64,000 nt of DNA from positions 310,001 through 374,000 of the forward strand of contig MABD01000009.1 of NCBI GenBank assembly GCA_002162955.1, read 5' to 3'. The DNA is from Gammaproteobacteria bacterium 45_16_T64. GTDB taxonomy: Bacteria > Pseudomonadota > Gammaproteobacteria > Pseudomonadales > Ketobacteraceae. Positions 57,872-64,000 of the stretch are shown here, one piece after another. The translations under genes and the position numbers were made by a program. The notes under the pieces were generated by a model that did not search any database, was not told the DNA's origin, and was given only the letters and a program-made list of their open reading frames with translations. Numbering within the stretch: position 1 is the first letter of the stretch; each line of letters starts with the position of its first letter.

Positions 57872-59199
57872 GCCCCTGCAACTTTCATCTTGCTTATTAA
57901 CATGGAACCTACCTGTACATTGCCCCTTGTATCAGTGTCGGTGCCTATCGCACTTATATCCAAAAACATGTCAGCCAAATTACCCGCAATAGTAACTTCC
58001 TTTACTGGATATTGTAATTCACCATTCTCGATCCAAAAACCCTCTGCGCCACGGGAATAATCACCTGTCACCATGTTTACGCCCTGCCCCATCAAACTAG
58101 TCACATAAAGCCCTGTCCCCATTTCAGAAAACAACTGCTCCAAACTTTGCCCCGTGCTAGCCGCTCGCAAATTCCTCACCCCGCCAGCATTTGCGGTACT
58201 TTGCATACCCAAACGCCGAGCTGAGTACACCCCCATAATATAACTCTCTAGCGTCCCCTGATTCACTATCTTCTTTTCATAGGTTGCCAAACCGTCCCCA
58301 TCGAATGACGCGCTGGCATTACCCTGCAGTAACTGAGGCAACTCATATATTGAAACAATAGGAGGCATTACTGCGGTACCAAGTGAATCCAACATAAACG
58401 ATGACTTTCGGAATAAATTACCACCAGAGATAGCCCCAATAAGGTGTCCGACTAAGCTGCCAGCCACCTCAGCGCTATACAAAACAGGCACATCACAAGT
58501 AACGATCTTACGAGCACCGAGACGCTTAACCGCTCGAGATGCAGCTTTATCTCCAATGAACGCAGCCTCATCAAGTGCAGAAGCCACACGCCCTCCAGAA
58601 AACCAGTGCGAACGCTCCATACCAGAATCATTCTCTGCAATCATGCTACAACCTATACTATGGGACGTACCCGTCGCCGCCCCAAAAAAACCATGGCTAT
58701 TACCATAAACACGTACCCCCCCAGAAGAGCTCACGCTTGCGCCATCAGACTTTTTAATATTAGGATGATTAGACAACCCCGCTTGCTCACAATCTAACGC
58801 TAGCCGAACAGCATCAGTAGAGTCCAAGTCCCAGGGGTGATATAGATCCAAATCCAGCGCATCACTCGCTAGCAGCTCAGGCGCCGCTAGCCCTGAACAC
58901 TCATCATCAGCCGTATAGTGTGCAATATCAATCGCTGCGGCCACGGCACGACGAATCGCCTCTAACGACAAATCCGACGTACTTGAACTACCTTTTGAAT
59001 GCCCGGTATATACTGTAATGGCAAAGCCTCTATTCTTGGTAAACTCTACCGTCTCAACCTCTGCGCTTCGCACACTCACTGAAAGGCCCTCACCACTAGA
59101 CGCGGCAACCTCAGCCTGAGTCGCACCAAGCAAACTCGCTTCGGTCAATGCACGATCAATACAATCCTGTAACTGCTTTTGTTCTTCTTCTACATTCAT
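57868..59199 (-). CDS. pmbA: TldD/PmbA-family metallopeptidase subunit PmbA (TldE)
   Basis: PmbA/TldE forms a heterodimer with TldD that matures peptide substrates such as microcin B17 and degrades CcdA; TldD supplies the catalytic metal. The 443-residue protein shows TldE hallmarks: KNRGFAITVYTGHSKGSSSTSDLS, GNLFRKSSFMLDSLGTAV, SFDGDGLATYEKKIVNQGTLESYI, GVRNLRAAS and VTGDYSRGAEGFWIENGE. No HExxxH motif, as expected for TldE. ATG 59199 chosen over an in-frame TTG at 59202. It is divergent from darP. Confidence 0.95.
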   Translation of the reverse strand: MNVEEEQKQLQDCIDRALTEASLLGATQAEVAASSGEGLSVSVRSAEVETVEFTKNRGFAITVYTGHSKGSSSTSDLSLEAIRRAVAAAIDIAHYTADDECSGLAAPELLASDALDLDLYHPWDLDSTDAVRLALDCEQAGLSNHPNIKKSDGASVSSSGGVRVYGNSHGFFGAATGTSHSIGCSMIAENDSGMERSHWFSGGRVASALDEAAFIGDKAASRAVKRLGARKIVTCDVPVLYSAEVAGSLVGHLIGAISGGNLFRKSSFMLDSLGTAVMPPIVSIYELPQLLQGNASASFDGDGLATYEKKIVNQGTLESYIMGVYSARRLGMQSTANAGGVRNLRAASTGQSLEQLFSEMGTGLYVTSLMGQGVNMVTGDYSRGAEGFWIENGELQYPVKEVTIAGNLADMFLDISAIGTDTDTRGNVQVGSMLISKMKVAGA

Positions 59200-59271
59200 C
59201 AAAGGAAATCTCTAGGACCAGATTGTGCTATCATAACCCAGTGTCACTCATGAGAATATAGAATAGCCCAT

Positions 59272-59841
59272 ATGCCAAAGAATACGCCGATAGAAGACCT
59301 CGAAGAGCTACCCAGTAAAACCGCCCAAAAACAGGTCATGCACGACCTACAAGCTTTGGGGGAAAAATTATTGGACCTCACGCCTAAGCAGCTCGAAAAA
59401 ATGCCCATTGACGACAACCTGCGTAACGCGATTGAAGAAGCGGGTAGAATCAAGAGCCGCGGAGCACTAAAACGCCACAAGCAGTTCATTGGTAAACTCA
59501 TGCGTGACATTGATCCAGATCCAATTCTCGCGCAATTTGCCCTATTTGAATCGGCTCATCAAATGCTCAACAAGACGTTTCACCACTTAGAAGAGCTTCG
59601 TGAAGAACTCATTGCTGGCGGTAAAGACATCATTGGAAATGTCATTAGCGAATACCCAACAATTGATAAGCAGAAGTTACGTCAACTCGTTAAGAATGCT
59701 AAGAAAGAACATGAACGCAACCTCATACAACCTACCGACACATCGAATAAGCAAGGTCGTTTACTCTTTCGGTTCTTACGAACACAGGAGCAGTCTGAGC
59801 TAGAAGGCACTGTAGACGCTCCTGACGCAGAAATTGATTGA
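59272..59841 (+). CDS. darP: Ribosome-associated protein DarP (YjgA, DUF615)
   Basis: DarP/YjgA binds late 50S assembly intermediates. The 189-residue, highly charged helical protein contains DUF615 features: KNTPIEDLEELPSKTAQKQVMHDLQALGEKLLDLTPKQLEKMPID near the N-terminus, the RIKSRGALKRHKQFIGKLMRDID motif and NAKKEHERN toward the C-terminus. Divergent from pmbA and convergent with tldD, lying between the two genes of the TldD/E pair. Confidence 0.95.
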   Translation: MPKNTPIEDLEELPSKTAQKQVMHDLQALGEKLLDLTPKQLEKMPIDDNLRNAIEEAGRIKSRGALKRHKQFIGKLMRDIDPDPILAQFALFESAHQMLNKTFHHLEELREELIAGGKDIIGNVISEYPTIDKQKLRQLVKNAKKEHERNLIQPTDTSNKQGRLLFRFLRTQEQSELEGTVDAPDAEID

Positions 59842-59871
59842 ATGACCTCGTATCGGTGGAACCACGTAACT

Positions 59872-61314
59872 CTACGCAGTTCCGCCGACAGTAAGCTCAT
59901 CAATTTTTAATGTTGGCTGCCCGACTCCCACGGGTACCGACTGTCCATTTTTACCACACACCCCAACACCATTATCTAACCCTAGATCATGGCCCACAGC
60001 GGAAATCCGATTCATCGCCTCAGGCCCATTGCCAATTAGCGTAGCCCCCTTTACTGGACGAGTGACTTTGCCATCTTCAATCAGATACGCTTCACTTGCG
60101 GAAAACACGAATTTTCCAGACGTAATATCAACTTGTCCACCACCAAAATTCACCGCATACAAACCATTTTTGACGGAGGAGATAATATCCTGGGGATCAT
60201 CTTTACCTGCCAACATATAGGTATTTGTCATCCTAGGCATAGGTAAGTGAGCATAAGACTCCCGCCTACCGTTACCGGTTGACGCCTCTCCCATCAGTTT
60301 TGCATTGAGTTTATCCTGCATATAACCATTCAAAATACCGTTTTCAATAAGCACTGTCTTTTGACTTACGACCCCCTCGTCGTCGACGGACAATGACCCT
60401 CTACGATTTAGCATAGTACCGTCATCAACCACAGTGCAAAGAGGAGAAGCCACTTGCTCCCCTACTCTCCCGCTAAATGTTGAGCTGCCCTTACGGTTAA
60501 AATCGCCCTCCAGCCCATGCCCAACCGCTTCATGCAATAACACTCCTGGCCATCCAGGCCCCAATACAACCGGCATCGTCCCTGCAGGAGCATCCACCGC
60601 ATCCATATTTACCTGCGCCATCCTCACCGCTTCACGCGCAAAACCTTTCGCCAGCTCGTCATCAAAATACTCATAACCATACCGCCCTCCTCCTCCACTG
60701 CTCCCTCGCTCTCTTCGCCCCGCTTGTTCCAGAATAACAGACACGTTCAATCTAACCATCGGCCTGATGTCCGTCGCCAAAGTACCATCACTAGCGGCCA
60801 CCAAGATTGCTTGCCAATTTCCAACAAGGCTCACTGTCACTTCAATTATTCTAGAGTCGGCTTGTCGAGCTTCTGCATCAACTCGACTCAATAAATCTAT
60901 CTTTTCCTTCCTAGACAAGGAATCAAGAGGGTTGATGGAAGAGTACAGCTCAACATTAGCCTTCCCTATTACCGGAATAGCCCCGACAGATCTGCCCGCC
61001 GACAAGTATTTTGCGATAGAACCCGCTGCTGCCGATGCTTTACGAATAGCTTCTGCGTTGATTGCATCCGAGTAGGAAAAGCCGGTTTTATCGCCACAGA
61101 TCGACCGCACACCCACTCCCCCCCCTATGCTATGGCTGCCATCTTTGACTTTCCCATCCTCTAGCACCCACCCCTCACTAAAGATTCGTTGAAAATATAG
61201 ATCAGCAAAATCAACACCTTTTACCATCGCTCCTGAGAGTAGCCCATCCAAGTCACCGATCGACAGGCCTGACGGAGTTAACAAATGGGAGGTGGCAGTT
61301 TCAAAACTAGTCAT
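59872..61314 (-). CDS. tldD: TldD metallopeptidase
   Basis: TldD carries the zinc motif of the TldD/E heterodimeric protease: HEAVGH at about 261-266, followed by [14 protein letters not shown]. Other family motifs are [21 protein letters not shown] and [53 protein letters not shown]. From ATG 61314 ([12 protein letters not shown]) it has 480 residues; GGAG is nine bases upstream. The start overlaps the stop of the amidase gene by 8 bases. Confidence 0.96.
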   Translation of the reverse strand: MTSFETATSHLLTPSGLSIGDLDGLLSGAMVKGVDFADLYFQRIFSEGWVLEDGKVKDGSHSIGGGVGVRSICGDKTGFSYSDAINAEAIRKASAAAGSIAKYLSAGRSVGAIPVIGKANVELYSSINPLDSLSRKEKIDLLSRVDAEARQADSRIIEVTVSLVGNWQAILVAASDGTLATDIRPMVRLNVSVILEQAGRRERGSSGGGGRYGYEYFDDELAKGFAREAVRMAQVNMDAVDAPAGTMPVVLGPGWPGVLLHEAVGHGLEGDFNRKGSSTFSGRVGEQVASPLCTVVDDGTMLNRRGSLSVDDEGVVSQKTVLIENGILNGYMQDKLNAKLMGEASTGNGRRESYAHLPMPRMTNTYMLAGKDDPQDIISSVKNGLYAVNFGGGQVDITSGKFVFSASEAYLIEDGKVTRPVKGATLIGNGPEAMNRISAVGHDLGLDNGVGVCGKNGQSVPVGVGQPTLKIDELTVGGTA

Positions 61315-62206
61315 CAGATACATCTCCAATATATTGTCTCGTCACATCGGCCAATGCCTTGGAGGTATTAGCGGTAACCGTAAAACGTTTGTGTTGCTGT
61401 ACCGGCATACTCTGCCTCAACTGCTGCACATAAGACCTATCGATATTACGCACCAATATCGACTCACCTTCATTCAACTGCCCCAGTCGCTCCCCCCAAG
61501 GGTCCACGATGCTCGAATGCCCCCAAGTTCGCCGCACTGGCGAGTGCACACCACCCTGGTTCGCGCCGACAATATAACATTGACATTCGATAGCCCTTGC
61601 CCGCAATAGAATATCCCAATGGGCTTTTCCTGTTTTCCAAGTAAACGCCGCGGGCACAGTAATGATGTCAGCCCCCATGGCGACCAATTGAACATAAAGC
61701 TCAGGGAAACGTAGGTCGTAACAAACACTTAATCCGATATTACCGTAGGGGCTAGGGATAACAACTGGCTGACTGCCCGGCTCAATCTGTTCTGATTCAA
61801 AGTACGCCCCTTGGGCATCCCCAACATCCACGTCAAATAAATGAATTTTGTCATACCGCCCCTTAAGCTCTCCATCATCATCAAACACAAGGGAAGTTGT
61901 ACGTACCCGAGGGCTAACACTCGCCTCTATTAAATTTTCTGGCGGTAACATAGGCACAGTACCACCAACAATCCAGACGGCATTATTTTTTGACATTTTA
62001 CTCAAAAAGCCGCTAAAAACCTGCTCCGCTGCTTCCCTTTCAGCCCAAAAACGCATTTTCTTTGCCGAAAAGACTGCAAAATTCTCAGGTAAAACAATTA
62101 GCTTAGCACCTCTCTCCGCCGCCCTAGCGATAAGATATTCCGCGGTTCGAAGATTACTCTCCACATCGTCCGTGCTCACCATTTGTATTGCTGCAACGGC
62201 ATTCAT
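61307..62206 (-). CDS. Nitrilase-superfamily amidase (deaminated glutathione amidase-like)
   Basis: A 299-residue carbon-nitrogen hydrolase with the Glu-Lys-Cys triad: Glu41 (VLPENFAVF), Lys120 ([10 protein letters not shown]) and Cys162 ([11 protein letters not shown]). The [10 protein letters not shown] and [10 protein letters not shown] motifs place it in the Nit1/YbeM group, which hydrolyses deaminated glutathione in characterised members; this activity is inferred here. No signal peptide. ATGA overlap with the yhdP stop and an 8-base overlap with tldD indicate co-translation of yhdP-nit-tldD. Confidence 0.9.
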   Translation of the reverse strand: MNAVAAIQMVSTDDVESNLRTAEYLIARAAERGAKLIVLPENFAVFSAKKMRFWAEREAAEQVFSGFLSKMSKNNAVWIVGGTVPMLPPENLIEASVSPRVRTTSLVFDDDGELKGRYDKIHLFDVDVGDAQGAYFESEQIEPGSQPVVIPSPYGNIGLSVCYDLRFPELYVQLVAMGADIITVPAAFTWKTGKAHWDILLRARAIECQCYIVGANQGGVHSPVRRTWGHSSIVDPWGERLGQLNEGESILVRNIDRSYVQQLRQSMPVQQHKRFTVTANTSKALADVTRQYIGDVSDD

Positions 62207-64000
62207 AAACCTTCCTCACTTTCTTTTGCTTGCTCAACTGCCGACACATTTGCGTTCGACGCCTCATCGCCGCCAGTGGACAAGATAGATTCTTGTACAG
62301 GTTTGGGAATAACATTAAAACTGTCTTTTGCTTGAATACTAGGCTTATCAAAGCTACCCGTGACGCTATATTTAACTGTCGTCAGTTTATTCAACTGGTC
62401 TCCCAACACCTTTTCAATCACATATGCCGTTGCCGCCGCGGGCAACCCACCTACCGCTGCCGCAGGCAATATTAAGTTACGAGTTACTGGAATCGCAACA
62501 TCCAACGACATGTCGAGCTCTTCTTTATCCAGCAATACATCGCCCTCAAGAGTGATATCCACCGCAGGGCTATCGACGACCATACGTTCAACAACGAGCA
62601 CTTTATTTTCCAGCTTCAGGTCACCGTCAATATCGGAAAAAGTAAGATCGCTACTATTAAGATCCGCAAAGTTTAGTTGCAATCGCTTCATAATGGTCTG
62701 GAAATTGAGTGCACCCCAAAATTTATCTACCGCACCGGAATTAACCTTAAGAAAGTGACCGTCTTCGATATGTAGCTCAACAATAGCATCAGCATTAAGT
62801 AAATCGAATTCGAATGGAGCTCCAGGCCAACTGGCTTCGATTGATGCGCTAGCACTCTTGCTATCTAGCGTAGGTTCAACGCCCCAACCACGTAAAATAT
62901 CGGCGACATCAGTCGCACTTGCTTTACCTTCAATAATGGTTTTGATTTGATTTTGATTGTTTCTTATCCAACGGCCTGTTCCACTAAAGTTGGTCGCCCT
63001 CACTAACGCGCTCAATGGCTGAATCAACATTCCATTTTGTATCGGTGCAAACTGCAACTCCCAAAGACCAAAGTCCTCGCCATCAACTATGAGATTTTCC
63101 ATAGATAATTTAATGGGCGGCAACACGGTGGGGTCTAATATTGCTAATTCCCTATCACTATCCGCTGGAGTCTGCTTATCACTCCCGAGAGATGCTTCGC
63201 GGGTAATTTTTAGCGTAGCAAATGAAGCCACTATCGGCGTTATTTGCTCGCGTAGCGCTCTCTTTGAGTTCAACAGATAACGAGGTAACTCAAACCTTAC
63301 CGATACATCCTCGCCACTGGCTTGAATATCCCATGAGTCAGAGGACGGCAAAGACGCAATAGTAGTGTTAGTGAACTTTTGACCATATATATCGAGCTCA
63401 CCCACGTTAAATTGACTGGACAACATGGATTCTTCGATAAGTAATGAAGGCCTAAGCACTACAGAAGAATCACCATCTGTAGCGCCTTCAACCATGTTAA
63501 GCTTGTCTTCCGATGCCGCAACAATCTCAACCCATTCTTTTAGATTGAATGTCGTTAAATCCCCATTTAACTGGTAACCGTTTTCATTCGGTAGAACAGC
63601 CTCTTCATCACCAAAAACAACGGCCACTTTAGTCAAACGGCTGAGTTCCTTCTCTGCTGCAAAGGACACGAGGTCCCCGTAGTGGACTGATAATATCGAT
63701 ACATCGCCTCCCCCCAGTGTCGAACGCACATGAAGCTCTCGTTTTGAGGCTGACTCTTTGTTAAACGGTGCAGGTAGAGATACAGATACGCCTTCCATAG
63801 ATGATTGCAATGCAATATCAGGTTGTACTAGTTTCTCTACCGGTAAGGTTATTGTACCGGTGTAAGGCAGTACACCCTCCAGCTGCCCGACTAACGGTAA
63901 GTTCAACCAGTCATCCACTTGGGCTAACGCTGCGTCACCTGTCAAACCGATCTTAGTGGAGCGACGATCAGCGTTCTCAAACTCCGGGGCAATAACTACC
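62203..64000 (-). CDS. yhdP: YhdP, AsmA-like envelope protein, C-terminal part (runs off right edge)
   Basis: The minus-strand frame is open to the window end, giving the last 598 residues. The region has the repetitive beta-rich pattern of AsmA-like/YhdP C-termini (VDKLVQ-type strands; WQLQFAPIQNGMLIQPLSALVRATNFSGTGRWIRN) and the characteristic end LDMSLDVAIPVTRNLILPAAAVGGLPAAATAYVIEKVLGDQLNKLTTVKYSVTGSFDKP. YhdP participates in phospholipid transport to the outer membrane in enterobacteria. The N-terminal membrane anchor lies outside. Position before the amidase gene and tldD matches the Pseudomonas and E. coli order. Confidence 0.92.
   Translation of the reverse strand, partial: VVIAPEFENADRRSTKIGLTGDAALAQVDDWLNLPLVGQLEGVLPYTGTITLPVEKLVQPDIALQSSMEGVSVSLPAPFNKESASKRELHVRSTLGGGDVSILSVHYGDLVSFAAEKELSRLTKVAVVFGDEEAVLPNENGYQLNGDLTTFNLKEWVEIVAASEDKLNMVEGATDGDSSVVLRPSLLIEESMLSSQFNVGELDIYGQKFTNTTIASLPSSDSWDIQASGEDVSVRFELPRYLLNSKRALREQITPIVASFATLKITREASLGSDKQTPADSDRELAILDPTVLPPIKLSMENLIVDGEDFGLWELQFAPIQNGMLIQPLSALVRATNFSGTGRWIRNNQNQIKTIIEGKASATDVADILRGWGVEPTLDSKSASASIEASWPGAPFEFDLLNADAIVELHIEDGHFLKVNSGAVDKFWGALNFQTIMKRLQLNFADLNSSDLTFSDIDGDLKLENKVLVVERMVVDSPAVDITLEGDVLLDKEELDMSLDVAIPVTRNLILPAAAVGGLPAAATAYVIEKVLGDQLNKLTTVKYSVTGSFDKPSIQAKDSFNVIPKPVQESILSTGGDEASNANVSAVEQAKESEEGL

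Overview
This 64 kb window is chromosomal core sequence from a Gram-negative gammaproteobacterium. The base composition is moderate, roughly mid-40s % GC by eye. Markers for the group are an uninterrupted mraZ-to-lpxC division and cell-wall cluster, outer-membrane biogenesis genes (lpxC, lpoA, dolP, lptCAB, kdsDC, mla), meso-diaminopimelate-type murE, sspAB, and the rpoN-hpf-ptsN-rapZ-ptsO block. From memory, the gene order follows the PA4405-PA4476 segment of Pseudomonas aeruginosa PAO1 almost gene for gene. It lacks several genes found there and carries others instead, so a marine Cellvibrionales-like or related lineage is my best guess (inference, low confidence). No rRNA, tRNA, CRISPR array, insertion sequence or prophage was recognised.

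Layout. 1-1140: 5' part of a membrane-anchored M23 peptidase (-) and divergent dciA (+). 1163-19321: the division/wall cluster on the minus strand, transcribed from a promoter near 19300 in the order mraZ, rsmH, ftsL, ftsI, murE, murF, mraY, murD, ftsW, murG, murC, ddlB, ftsQ, ftsA, ftsZ, lpxC. Start and stop codons mostly overlap, and four 10-bp-spaced TGGKN repeats (MraZ boxes) lie between promoter and mraZ. 19569-19946: RNase P RNA (-). 20000-24663: rsmI (-) divergent from lpoA-yraN-diaA-dolP (+). 24722-27343: a Ser/Thr kinase fused through one membrane segment to a periplasmic ligand-binding domain, the most unusual gene here. 27471-32405: rplM-rpsI, petABC (cytochrome bc1) and sspA-sspB, all minus. 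32659-35937: zapE, an alpha/beta hydrolase, zapG and a small heat-shock protein with a sigma-32-type promoter. 36031-37697: glnK-amtB ammonium module. 37880-41211: single-subunit ATP sulfurylase (sat), a Nif3-family protein and a DegS/AlgW-type protease. 41251-47372: mlaF-mlaE-mlaD-mlaB-ibaG-murA-hisG-hisD (-), with mlaC absent. 47678-57871: yrbG, kdsD, kdsC, lptC, lptA, lptB, rpoN, hpf, ptsN, rapZ, ptsO, mgtE (+). 57868-64000: pmbA, darP (+), tldD, a nitrilase-family amidase and the C-terminal part of yhdP, which runs off the right edge.

Function. Most of the window builds, divides and maintains the envelope: peptidoglycan precursors and septation, lipid A and Kdo supply with the Lpt ATPase and bridge, retrograde phospholipid transport, PBP1A activation and envelope-stress proteolysis. 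Around this sit respiration (bc1), translation and ribosome hibernation, nitrogen control (glnK/amtB, rpoN, nitrogen-PTS) and sulfate activation. The exceptions to the conserved order are the kinase-receptor gene, the sat gene where I recall cysDN in Pseudomonas, the hsp20 and glnK-amtB insert, and the missing mlaC.
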